From Methanobacterium formicicum DSM 3637 (lineage in GTDB: Archaea; Methanobacteriota; Methanobacteria; Methanobacteriales; Methanobacteriaceae), in assembly GCF_000302455.1 (NCBI RefSeq), contig NZ_AMPO01000001.1, positions 127,001 to 191,000 on the forward strand: 64,000 bases of DNA. The letters are read 5' to 3'. Shown piece by piece: positions 47,718-57,485 of this stretch. Both the position numbers and the translations under genes were made by a program. The notes below the pieces were generated by a model that worked only from the letters and a program-made list of their open reading frames with translations, was not told the origin of the DNA and did not search any database. How positions within the stretch are numbered: the stretch's first letter is position 1; every line of letters starts with the position of its first letter.

Positions 47718-48743
47718 TTAAAAATTAGGTAATCCATATTTTTGTCTATGGGAATTGTCCAGATAGATTTGGAAATTGTGAGTTCCATTGGTAAAGTAGA
47801 TGAGTCTACAGCCAGAGTAGGTTCCGTGGGAACCAGTGTCATTGAATATAACATGATCCACCGAACTAGGAGCATTTGATGAATTATTTGACAGGGAAAC
47901 ATTACCCAGGGGATTTGAAAATAAGGTATTATCAGATGGTGCGGGTGTGATGAAGGTTTCCATACCGTAATGGGGGCAGGTACCCCTCCCCTCCAGTCTG
48001 CAGAGGAAACAAGACCCATCACTACTTTCATGATAGAATCCATTGTCAATGCAATTTTTCAGGTTTACCAGTTCATCTGTGTCTCCGTGGAGAATATAAG
48101 GATCATAGGGGCATTTTTTTATGGATAACGCAGATGTGGCATTTTCGTAGGCTTCAAAATTTTCGATGCCCCTTGATTTGAGATAATTTTCAAGGCTGGA
48201 ACCATAGTATGTCCGGTCTCCTTTTATGGTTGCACCCCCATAATTCCTGCACTTGATGAATGGCAGTGGATCATAAATAGGGAATGATCCATTAACAAGG
48301 GAAATGTTCTGAGTAAGATTTACCTGATGTTTCAGGGTGCCTTTATTAACAGTACACCTTGATTTTACTTCCACACAAAATGGATCAAAACTGTTATCCA
48401 CATTCAATATTTTACACTCCACCAACATGCCATCACCACAATATCTTGAACAAAAACTATCCATTCTGTTCTGTAATTCTTCCTTAACCTCTTTTCTACT
48501 GTTTGAAAGTGGTTTTCCACTATGTATAACCTCCAAAGATTTATCTCTAAGTACTTCCCTTCCCACCAATGGTAAACTTGCTTCCAGATCCGTGGCAACA
48601 CCCATAACATCCTGGGAGTTCAAGATGTCTTGCTGGATGTTGGTTTGATCCACAGTCATGTCTACCAGTACCGTCAACAGTAAAACAGCAGGTAAAATAA
48701 GAAAAAATGAAGATAAACTCATTACATACCCATTATTATCCAT
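47718..48743 (-). CDS. N-terminally anchored, Cys-rich surface protein
   Basis: 341 residues. NNGYVMSLSSFFLILPAVLLLTVLV is the N-terminal anchor, spanning residues about 3-27. The external part has many Cys (for example CSRYCGDGMLVEC, CFLCRLEGRGTC) and sequons (NLTQ, NISL, NVSL, NSSN), which suggests disulfides or metal sites and glycans. The C-terminus is beta-rich. AGGGCTG lies upstream of the ATG. Paired with the gene at 46647; function unknown. Confidence 0.65.
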   Translation of the reverse strand: MDNNGYVMSLSSFFLILPAVLLLTVLVDMTVDQTNIQQDILNSQDVMGVATDLEASLPLVGREVLRDKSLEVIHSGKPLSNSRKEVKEELQNRMDSFCSRYCGDGMLVECKILNVDNSFDPFCVEVKSRCTVNKGTLKHQVNLTQNISLVNGSFPIYDPLPFIKCRNYGGATIKGDRTYYGSSLENYLKSRGIENFEAYENATSALSIKKCPYDPYILHGDTDELVNLKNCIDNGFYHESSDGSCFLCRLEGRGTCPHYGMETFITPAPSDNTLFSNPLGNVSLSNNSSNAPSSVDHVIFNDTGSHGTYSGCRLIYFTNGTHNFQIYLDNSHRQKYGLPNF

Positions 48744-49194
48744 AATGCAGCCCTTTTTATTTTAGTGTCAACTCAAACCTAATTCCAGTAGTTGTTCCAT
48801 TCCTGTTTTGACCCCAGATATTTATTATTTAATATATAAAAAGTAATACAATATAAAGTTATTTCTAAAACAAAAAATTATATTATCCCCCAGTAAAATA
48901 GGATAGAGAAAAAAAAGTTCACCACAAAATATTCTCACACATCTATATCACCATAATTTAAAAATTCCTCATAATTAAAAAAATATCCATGATCTTCAAG
49001 AAAATATCCCTAGTCACATTATCCTAGATCAGAACCATTCCAATCATAAAACATATAAAAACATCAGAATTATATAAGGATTTATAAGAATTAGATTATA
49101 AGAATTAGATCAAATTATAAAATCTGAATTCAAATACTGAATTTTTTCAGCTAAACCATAACCAACACAATAAAATCTTAGCGAGGTATTATAA
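48744..49194. other. 451-nt gap between divergent genes
   Basis: AT-rich, with repeated AAGAATTAGAT words near 49085-49115. No gene seen. Promoters for the surface-protein operon and the DUF35 gene must be here. Confidence 0.5.
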
Positions 49195-49593
49195 ATGAAA
49201 GATATAGTAAGAGGATGGCGTCACATCTCCCAAAGATATAATCTCATCGGATCAAAGTGTTTACAATGCGGCGAAGTATTTTTCCCCATGAGGGTAATTT
49301 GCCCTAAATGCAGACGGAAAGGACAATTAGAACCCATAAAATTCAGTGGAAATGGAAAGATTATGAGTTACTCTGTTATTCACACACCAACAGATGAATT
49401 CAAAAATATATCACCCTATGCTGTGGCTATTATTGAACTGGAAGAAGGAGCTAAAATCACCAGTCAAATAGTGGATTGTAACACCGATGACATTGAAATA
49501 GGTCAGGAAGTAGAGTTAGTATTCCGGAAAATCAGAGAAGAAGGCGCAGAAGGAGTTATATCCTATGGTTACAAATTCAAACTCAAACAGTAA
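49195..49593 (+). CDS. Zn-ribbon/OB-fold protein (DUF35 family)
   Basis: 132 residues: a rubredoxin-like zinc ribbon (CLQCGEVFFPMRVICPKC) followed by an OB fold (GNGKIMSYSVIHTPTDEFKN ... PYAVAIIELEEGAKITSQIV). In methanogens DUF35 proteins bridge acetoacetyl-CoA thiolase and HMG-CoA synthase to channel substrate for isoprenoid synthesis. Those partners are not in the window, so this may be a second copy or a lone one. GCGAGGT lies before the ATG. The cfbA frame opens inside its 3' end. Confidence 0.82.
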   Translation: MKDIVRGWRHISQRYNLIGSKCLQCGEVFFPMRVICPKCRRKGQLEPIKFSGNGKIMSYSVIHTPTDEFKNISPYAVAIIELEEGAKITSQIVDCNTDDIEIGQEVELVFRKIREEGAEGVISYGYKFKLKQ

Positions 49594-50014
49594 TGTAGGG
49601 ATCGTGTTAGTGGGCCACGGCAGCCGACTACCCTATGGTAAAGATGTTCTAAGCCAGTTAGCAGAGATTTATAGACAGGAAAGTGATCATCCTGTGGAAG
49701 TGGGCTTTATGAACATGAACAAACCTTCCATTCCATCATCCATAAATAAACTAGCCCAGATGGGTGTGGAAAAAATAGTGGTAACCCCTGTGTTCCTGGC
49801 TCCAGGAGTGCACACCACAGAGGACATCCCCCGTATTTTAGGATTGGGTAATGGTGATGAAACCCATGAACATAGCCATGAGCATGGACACAGCCACGAC
49901 CACGGTGAAACAGAGGAAATTCACTTTCACGGGGAGATAATCTACACCGATCCCCTGGGCCCCGATCCAAAAATCGTTTCCATAATACAGGACAGGGTTA
50001 ATGAAGCCCTTTAA
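49565..50014 (+). CDS. cfbA: Sirohydrochlorin chelatase CfbA (CbiX-short)
   Basis: 149 residues. The two catalytic His are in VGHGSRLPYG and PGVHTTEDIP. Between them and the C-terminus is a His-rich insert (HEHSHEHGHSHDH) typical of short archaeal CbiX. CfbA inserts nickel into sirohydrochlorin, the first step to coenzyme F430 of methyl-CoM reductase; it can also insert cobalt for B12. The start overlaps the DUF35 gene by 29 nt. The Asn/Ser-rich lead is probably not part of the fold. Confidence 0.9.
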   Translation: MVTNSNSNSNVGIVLVGHGSRLPYGKDVLSQLAEIYRQESDHPVEVGFMNMNKPSIPSSINKLAQMGVEKIVVTPVFLAPGVHTTEDIPRILGLGNGDETHEHSHEHGHSHDHGETEEIHFHGEIIYTDPLGPDPKIVSIIQDRVNEAL

Positions 50015-50016
50015 AG

Positions 50017-51087
50017 ATGATGCCTTCTAAAGATTCAAAACATCCCCCAAATCTTAAAATATCCAATATTGGTGAGAAAAAGCTTATTAAACGACTTCTA
50101 TCCCGGAGTCGTGCTTCTCAACCTAATTCTCCTTTTTTTGATGAATTTTATTTTAAAAGTCTCAGTGACGACGCTGCCCTCATTGATCTGGGAGATAATT
50201 ATCTGGTGGTTACTTCTGACCTTTTACTGGAATCAAGTCACCTCCCATCAGATATGAGCCCAGAAGATAGGGGTAGAAAGGTAGTGACAGTGAATGTCAG
50301 TGACCTGGCAGCCATGGGAGCCAAACCCATTGGTTTCATACTGTCTCTGGGCTTACCAGAGGATCTTCCCCTTAATGAATTTGATGAGATAATGGATGGT
50401 GTGCTCAAATCATGTCAGGATTATGAAATGGGCCTTATGGGTGGTGACACCAACCAATCCGATGAGTTAATCCTCAGTGGAACCTGTTTAGGGATAGTAG
50501 GTAAAAACAAAGTGCTTATGAAAGAAGGTGCACGACCAGGGGATGTGGTGGCGGTTACCGGCTCCCTGGGTGTGGCAGCAGCAGGATTCGAATTTTTATT
50601 ATCACCACAACCAGTAAAGGAAAATCTTAAAAAGGAACTCAGAAATTCCACCCTGAAACTCATCCAGAAACAGGCCATCCAACCGCGTGCCAGATTAAAA
50701 GAAGGAATTTCACTGGCAAATACTGGTGCAGTGACTTCTGCCACTGATATAACCGATGGTCTGGCCAGTGAAGTGGGTGAATTGTTGGAAGCTTCCAAAA
50801 ACAGCGTGGGAATCAGTCTTTTTGAAACCATGATCCCCATTACTCTGGAAGTGGAAGAACTAGCTACTGCATTAGATCAGGACCCACTTGATTTGGCTCT
50901 TTATTATGGTGAGGACTTTGAACTTCTTTTAACCATTGAAAAAGATGAATTCAAACATTTGAAGGACGAATTCGGGCTTCATCAGGTTGGAGTGGTGACG
51001 GATTCTGGTAAGATGGAAATAATAAATAAAGATGGTAAAACAAATATATTAGAAGGGAAAGGTTACCAGCACTTTGTAAATAAATAA
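50017..51087 (+). CDS. thiL: Thiamine-monophosphate kinase ThiL
   Basis: 356 residues of the PurM/AIR synthase-like superfamily: DDAALIDLGDNYLVVTSDLLLE, VNVSDLAAMGAKPIGFILSLGLP, GLMGGDTNQSDE and ATDITDGLASEVGEL. ThiL converts thiamine phosphate to thiamine diphosphate with ATP. The N-terminal 20 or so residues are an extra basic lead. It starts 2 nt after the cfbA stop, so the two form an operon. Confidence 0.9.
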   Translation: MMPSKDSKHPPNLKISNIGEKKLIKRLLSRSRASQPNSPFFDEFYFKSLSDDAALIDLGDNYLVVTSDLLLESSHLPSDMSPEDRGRKVVTVNVSDLAAMGAKPIGFILSLGLPEDLPLNEFDEIMDGVLKSCQDYEMGLMGGDTNQSDELILSGTCLGIVGKNKVLMKEGARPGDVVAVTGSLGVAAAGFEFLLSPQPVKENLKKELRNSTLKLIQKQAIQPRARLKEGISLANTGAVTSATDITDGLASEVGELLEASKNSVGISLFETMIPITLEVEELATALDQDPLDLALYYGEDFELLLTIEKDEFKHLKDEFGLHQVGVVTDSGKMEIINKDGKTNILEGKGYQHFVNK

Positions 51088-51277
51088 AGGGGATGTTTAA
51101 TTTAAGAACCGATCTCAAGAATTTTTATAGACAACCCACTTCATAGACAACCCAAATAATTCAATAAATTATCCCAGGAATTTTAATACTATCCCCAGAA
51201 TTTTAAGAGCTTATCTTCAAAATAAAAAAATATCTTTATTATTTATAACATTTTTTCAATATAATGGGGGTTTAAAA

Positions 51278-52282
<1,005 letters not shown>

Positions 52283-52357
52283 TTTATCTTCATATAATTG
52301 ATAAAATTCATATAACCCTTGATAAAAATTTCACAGGACCATTAATTTGAAGAAAAT

Positions 52358-52436
52358 AATTAAAAAGGGCTAATTAAAAAGGGCTAATTAAAAAGGGCTA
52401 ATTAAAAAGGGCTAATTAAAAAGGGCTAATTAAAAA
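52358..52436. repeat. 14-bp tandem repeat, five copies
   Basis: Five exact units of AATTAAAAAGGGCT run from 52358 to 52427, with a partial sixth (AATTAAAAA). No spacers, so not CRISPR. It lies between the AmrS gene and the 3' end of the UbiD-family gene, which are convergent. Confidence 0.95.
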
Positions 52437-52522
52437 TAACGATTAAAAAAAATGGCCATTAATTAAAGGCTATTAATTAAAAATCCAAAAAAAAGAAATT
52501 AGGGTTATTAGGTATTGAAAAC

Positions 52523-53806
52523 CTAATTAGAGAAACTAACCCTCTCAAATTTCTCAAGCTTGTCCAGTGGTTTGGTGGCATCCACTCCCATCTTGGTGGT
52601 TGTTCCATCCGGTTTAGCACAAGGGTCCAGGGATGATCCCCGAGCTCCAGGAACGATTAATATGTCTTCATCACCTTTTACTCGAGTAGCAATGGCGTAC
52701 TCAATATCTTCAGCATTGAAGATGTTAACATCCTCGTCAACCACCACACAGTGTTTAAGTGAGGGGTGAGCTGCCAGTGCAGCCATTATAACATTTTTCC
52801 CATCACCCTGAGTCTGTTTCTGAATTGATATAGCCGCGTGCAGCCAGCAACAACCTCCTTCAGTGAGGGCCACGTTTTTCACAGTAGGTACAGTGTTCTG
52901 AACTGCGTTGAAAATCCTTGGCTCCTGTGGAAGACCCTGAAGGAGTTTATGCTCGAAGCCAGCTGGCATTATGGCATGGTACATTGAATCGTGCCGGTAA
53001 TGCATCCGGTCTAGTTCAATCACCGGTTCCATTCGCACCACATCATAGGTATCAGTCAGGTCCACAAATGGTCCTTCTTCGGCTCTTTCATGAGGCAACA
53101 TCTTTCCCTCTAAGAGAATTTCACATTCAGGAACTTCCAGATCCACGGTTTCACATTTTATAAGCTTCATTTCCCCCTGATGGAAATTGTTGGCCACTTC
53201 CAGTTCATCCACAGTTATGGGTACAGAGGTTGTTGTGGCTAAAAGGGTGGCAGGATGCATTCCAATGGCAATAGCCACCTCTAAAGGTTCATCAAGTGCT
53301 TCTGCCCTTTGATGATAAGTGTAAAGATGTCTGGGTACGATCCTGGCAGTTAGCCTGTCTTTACCCAGAACGAGCATACGGTGTATGGAAGCGTTACGAA
53401 CGTCAGTTTCAGGATCCTTGGCAATTATCACCCCAGAAGTGATGTAAGGCCCACCATCCCGAGAATAATAAGTTAATATTGGAATTTCAGAAAGATCAGC
53501 TGGTTTAGAAACACTGAAAATATCTTGCACACTTTGACAATCACTGATTGGCATAGGATTGTTAATTGCTCCCATTATTCTCTGAGTAATCCCTGCTACA
53601 TCTGTGTTTAGAGCTCTGGCAATCTTTTCACGAGTATTACATATACCCGATACGACCTTCATATTTGATTCATGGATATTTTCCATGATGATGGTGTCTT
53701 TTGGATTTTTTTTCAGAAATTCAGCAGCTTCAAGGTTAACTGAAACCTCTTCCCCAATTCTAAGGGTGTTAAAGTCTTTTTCAAGAGTTTTTAAGAATTC
53801 TTTCAT
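52523..53806 (-). CDS. UbiD-family decarboxylase
   Basis: 427 residues. Features of the prenyl-FMN-dependent family: [39 protein letters not shown], and the catalytic-region [17 protein letters not shown] with conserved Arg and Glu. It should act as a reversible (de)carboxylase on an aromatic or unsaturated acid; in methanogens a role in quinone-like or aromatic metabolism is not established. It needs UbiX, which is not in the window. GGTGG precedes the ATG. Confidence 0.88.
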   Translation of the reverse strand: MKEFLKTLEKDFNTLRIGEEVSVNLEAAEFLKKNPKDTIIMENIHESNMKVVSGICNTREKIARALNTDVAGITQRIMGAINNPMPISDCQSVQDIFSVSKPADLSEIPILTYYSRDGGPYITSGVIIAKDPETDVRNASIHRMLVLGKDRLTARIVPRHLYTYHQRAEALDEPLEVAIAIGMHPATLLATTTSVPITVDELEVANNFHQGEMKLIKCETVDLEVPECEILLEGKMLPHERAEEGPFVDLTDTYDVVRMEPVIELDRMHYRHDSMYHAIMPAGFEHKLLQGLPQEPRIFNAVQNTVPTVKNVALTEGGCCWLHAAISIQKQTQGDGKNVIMAALAAHPSLKHCVVVDEDVNIFNAEDIEYAIATRVKGDEDILIVPGARGSSLDPCAKPDGTTTKMGVDATKPLDKLEKFERVSFSN

Positions 53807-53822
53807 GATTCCACCAACTGAT

Positions 53823-53954
53823 TCATTTGATAGTAGTAATAATAAACAGAACCAAAAATATTAGGAGTATTCCTCCCCAAATATAATTTGCAGGGCACGA
53901 AAGTTTGCTTGTGGAACAACTCTCATTTCCCCTTTGGTTTTTCTTTTGTTTCAT
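53823..53954 (-). CDS. 43-residue single-span membrane peptide
   Basis: ATG 53954 to TGA 53825-53823. The N-terminus is basic and polar with two Cys ([10 protein letters not shown]), followed by one membrane segment [19 protein letters not shown] and a short end. It ends 16 nt before the UbiD-family gene on the same strand, which suggests co-transcription. No good ribosome binding site is seen, so confidence is moderate at best. Confidence 0.42.
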   Translation of the reverse strand: MKQKKNQRGNESCSTSKLSCPANYIWGGILLIFLVLFIITTIK

Positions 53955-54314
53955 AAATTCACAGTAAATCGTTAGTTAATCTTATGAATATATTGGAGCT
54001 AATTTGGAATATATTTTATGGATATATGGCAGTTAGTGATATTCATTCGATTGCACCTGATTTGTGTAAAAATACATGAAGGAAGTAAAAATCTGAATTA
54101 GACTTTGATAACTGCAAATTAAATTTATTTAACAATTAAATTATAATTATAATTATAATTATTTTGAATAAAAATGGTAAATAATAACCTTTTAAGCGAA
54201 TTATGACGTTTATTGGAAATAATGACCTTTTAAGGGAAATAGTAACCTGTTGAAATATTCCTGAATTTCATTTTAAAAAAAAGTAAATTTATTGAGTTTA
54301 AAAAAAGTAGCTCG
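53955..54314. other. 360-nt gap
   Basis: AT-rich gap with short direct repeats at 54178-54255 (listed separately) and a run of TATAATTATAATTATAATTA at about 54140. It holds the promoter of the minus-strand peptide/UbiD unit and the 3' end of purE. Confidence 0.5.
54178..54255. repeat. 38-bp spaced direct repeats
   Basis: AAATAATRACCTTTTAAG is found at 54179 and again at about 54217, 38 nt later, with a weaker third copy (GAAATAGTAACCTGTTGA) at 54236. They may be protein-binding sites or a decayed tandem repeat. Confidence 0.6.
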
Positions 54315-55376
54315 TCATCTTTTACAGTTAATATTACCTTTAAATCTAAGCAAATCTCTTTTTATCAATGAATCACCTATACCCAACATTTCAGCAGCAA
54401 GCAGGGCCGCATTACCCCCTGCATCCACACCCATGGTGGCTACTGGAACTCCAGGCGGCATGTTCACCATCGATAAAAGAGCATCCATACCCCCCATTTT
54501 AATGGCACATGGCACCCCTATTACTGGTTTTTCAGTGTAAGCTACCACTGCCCCGGTTACATGGGCTGAAAGGCCAGATATGGCAATGAAAATCTGGGCA
54601 TCTTTATTTCTTTTGAGGAAATTCTCAAATTTATCAGGAGACCGGACTGGTGAAACAACTGCCGAGTCATAAGTTATGTTAAGTTTATCAAGGAACATAG
54701 TGGTCTTTTTAGCCACTTTTATGTCACTGTAACTTCCAGATATCACTGCCACCTGAGGAAGGATATTCCTATCTCTAACTTTACCTGGATGGGTTGTGAT
54801 CTTATTTTTTGTACCCTCCAGATTTCCATTAACTACTTTTACTTCTTCCTGATCAGGAGTAGGGTTGATTTTAGAATAATATTTCCCCTTCATCTGGAGA
54901 AAAAGCTTTTCCTCATCTCCGGCTATCTTTGAATAAAAATCTTTGCGGAAAGAGGATAACCGTTCCCGAACATCGGCATTTCCAATACCTATTATTTGAG
55001 CAGCCAGTATAGCAGCATTATCACCCCGATCAATACCCACAGTTGCCACTGGCGCCCCCAATGGCATCTGAACTGAGGCAAAAAGAGCATCAAGCCCGGC
55101 CACTTTAACATCCACTGGGACTCCAATAACAGGTTTATGAGTAATACCTGCCATTATGCCAGGGAGATGAGCAGAGAGCCCAGCTATTCCTATAAAAACT
55201 TCCACTCCACTTTTTGTTGCTGTTAAAACAATATTTTTTACTTTTTCATGGGTACGGTGCGCTGATGCCACCCTGAGATCATAGTATATTCCCAGTTTTT
55301 CCAGAATTGCAGTTGCTTTTTCGGCAATTTTAAAATCTGAAGCACTACCCAGTATAATCATAACCTTTGGTTCCAT
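54315..55376 (-). CDS. purE: PurE-type AIR carboxylase, two fused domains
   Basis: 353 residues from ATG 55376, set by GAGGT 6 nt upstream; the upstream in-frame ATG is within that site. Two PurE domains in tandem: the first (about 1-160) has LGSASDF, SAHRTHEK and GLSAHLPG; the second (about 200-345) has SGSYSDI, SPVRSPDK and GLSAHVTG. The catalytic His of the first (H40) is Val in the second, so only the first is likely active. PurE makes CAIR from AIR or N5-CAIR in purine synthesis. Two-domain PurE is known in related methanogens. Confidence 0.9.
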   Translation of the reverse strand: MEPKVMIILGSASDFKIAEKATAILEKLGIYYDLRVASAHRTHEKVKNIVLTATKSGVEVFIGIAGLSAHLPGIMAGITHKPVIGVPVDVKVAGLDALFASVQMPLGAPVATVGIDRGDNAAILAAQIIGIGNADVRERLSSFRKDFYSKIAGDEEKLFLQMKGKYYSKINPTPDQEEVKVVNGNLEGTKNKITTHPGKVRDRNILPQVAVISGSYSDIKVAKKTTMFLDKLNITYDSAVVSPVRSPDKFENFLKRNKDAQIFIAISGLSAHVTGAVVAYTEKPVIGVPCAIKMGGMDALLSMVNMPPGVPVATMGVDAGGNAALLAAEMLGIGDSLIKRDLLRFKGNINCKR

Positions 55377-55559
55377 TATAAACCTCACTTTTTAGTATCG
55401 TATACAATTAGGTATCAATGAGACCCTTATGTACATAATAATATGTATAAACTGATAATAAAAGTTTTAGTTAAATTGACCTAATAAAAGGAGAAACCTT
55501 ATATAATCTTATAAGTTAGTTTAGGTAATAGAAGGTATAGGAATAGAGGTGTAATATAA

Positions 55560-57290
55560 GTGTATTGGATTATTCTATTATTTGTCCTGTTCATCGCTTC
55601 GGTGAAACCCAGGAGTTCAAAAAAACCAATGACCGTTTCGGTCATATTACCCGCTTATAACGAGGAAAAAACCGTTGATAGCGTTATTAAAACTGTTAAA
55701 GCACTTAATTATGTTGACGAGATCATCGTGGTTAACGATGGTTCTCTGGATGCCACTGAACAAGTAGCAAAAGAAGCAGGAGCCACAGTTATAAGCCATA
55801 CCAAGAATCGAGGAAAAGGTGCTGCAATAAAAACCGGGTTTAAAAACTCTAAAGGTGATATAGTAGCATTTATTGATGCTGATCTCCAGAAATTAGCCCC
55901 TAAACAGGTGGACAAGATGATCCAGCCCATCCTCAATGGTGAAGCCGATGTTACCAAGACCAAATTTAAAAGAGAAGCCGGCCGAGTTACAGAGTTAACA
56001 GCCAAACCTCTTTTAAGCTTTTTCTTCCCTGAAATCAGGTTTGAACAACCCCTGAGTGGTCAGTTTGCCGCTAAAAGATCATTCCTGAGCAACATCCAGC
56101 TGGAAGATGATTACGGTGTGGATGTGGGAATTGTACTGGACGCCGATGTAATGGGCGCACGGGTTAAAGAGGTGGATATTGGTAACATAAGCCATTCAAT
56201 GTCTTCCCTATACGAACTGAACATTGTGGCCACTGAAGTGGTGCGTACCATTGTGGATCGAGCCAACAGCTACGGTAGAATAACCATGATCGACACCCTG
56301 GGAAGATCCATCAGGATGGCTGTTTTAGGCCTTTCACTGATAACATTAGGATTTTTCTTTGTGTTCTTCATCCGAATCCGCCCTTCATACTTGGCCCTGT
56401 ACCTTGGAACAGGTATAATCATAACTGGAATTATAATTGCCGCTTACTATATCATTAAGATCATCAGGGCATCAATTAAAACTATTTTAAGGCCTGATGG
56501 TAAGTCCAGGAATCTTAAATCATTTTTTTACATGCATTCGCCCCTGATTGTATCCGCCCTCATTATGTTCGCGGTGCTCTTTACCATGCTGGGCTCGGTG
56601 CACGTGGATGAGGGTAAAATATCCATTGAACCTGCAGCCAGGAATGTTATATTCTGGAAACAACCCGTGGAAAACCAGACCATTGATATAAGAGGACCCT
56701 ATACTGTGGATAGCGCTCTGGAAAATGAATTCACAACCATTAGAATACCACAGGATGCCTTAAATACATTGGAACTGGGGTATGGAGACACCATTATCAT
56801 TGGGGGGCAGAGTTATAGTCTGAATCAGACCATTCCTGGTGAAGATAGTATAATACGGATCCCATATAATGCCCGAACCACACTGGGACTTAATGTAAGG
56901 GATGTTATCAGAGATACGGATCTGCGTAATTACTTTAAGGATCTTTACGCCGAGAAAGCAATTCCACTGAACACGTCCAATTTGACTGTTACCCAGGGTC
57001 TTGTGCTTAAAAACACGGTAAGTGATGCTAAAGTTATCAATCTGTATCTGAACAATCAGAAAATAGGCACAACCACAGGAATACTTAAAGATGGGACCTA
57101 TAGGATTTATGTGAATGGTTATCTTTATGAAACTATCCGCGTGGATAATAACAGTACCCAAAAAACGTTTCTGGTGACTAAAGGGAATAATGTGGTGAAG
57201 ATGGAAATTGCTGGAGATGCCAAATCCGGCGCAGAGTTCCCCACCTCCGATAAGGGAATAATGTTCTACTTCAACTTCCCCAGCAGTTGA
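55560..57290 (+). CDS. Membrane GT2 glycosyltransferase with external C-terminal domain
   Basis: 576 residues from a GTG start with GAGGTG upstream. A short N-terminal membrane segment (1-15) is followed by a GT-A domain (VSVILPAYNEEKTV, VVNDGSLDAT, NRGKGAAIKTGF, FIDADLQ with the DxD-type Asp). Two membrane segments come next (about 258-282 and 285-305), a third at about 330-350, and a beta-rich C-terminal part of about 220 residues that should be outside the cell. The start resembles polyprenyl-phosphate glucose/mannose transferases; donor and acceptor are unknown. Confidence 0.85.
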   Translation: MYWIILLFVLFIASVKPRSSKKPMTVSVILPAYNEEKTVDSVIKTVKALNYVDEIIVVNDGSLDATEQVAKEAGATVISHTKNRGKGAAIKTGFKNSKGDIVAFIDADLQKLAPKQVDKMIQPILNGEADVTKTKFKREAGRVTELTAKPLLSFFFPEIRFEQPLSGQFAAKRSFLSNIQLEDDYGVDVGIVLDADVMGARVKEVDIGNISHSMSSLYELNIVATEVVRTIVDRANSYGRITMIDTLGRSIRMAVLGLSLITLGFFFVFFIRIRPSYLALYLGTGIIITGIIIAAYYIIKIIRASIKTILRPDGKSRNLKSFFYMHSPLIVSALIMFAVLFTMLGSVHVDEGKISIEPAARNVIFWKQPVENQTIDIRGPYTVDSALENEFTTIRIPQDALNTLELGYGDTIIIGGQSYSLNQTIPGEDSIIRIPYNARTTLGLNVRDVIRDTDLRNYFKDLYAEKAIPLNTSNLTVTQGLVLKNTVSDAKVINLYLNNQKIGTTTGILKDGTYRIYVNGYLYETIRVDNNSTQKTFLVTKGNNVVKMEIAGDAKSGAEFPTSDKGIMFYFNFPSS

Positions 57291-57485
57291 TTATTCCCTA
57301 ATTCATTTTTAAACTCTTAAACTTTTTTTAACAGGATTTTTACTGAATTAATTATTTAACTGAATTATTAAATTTTGGAATTATAATACTAAATTATCCA
57401 GTAAAAACAGATAAAGAAAAATTCAAAAAAAATAGAAGATCAAGATATAATTAACGTATCTATGTAAAAATAAGGCATGAAAAAA

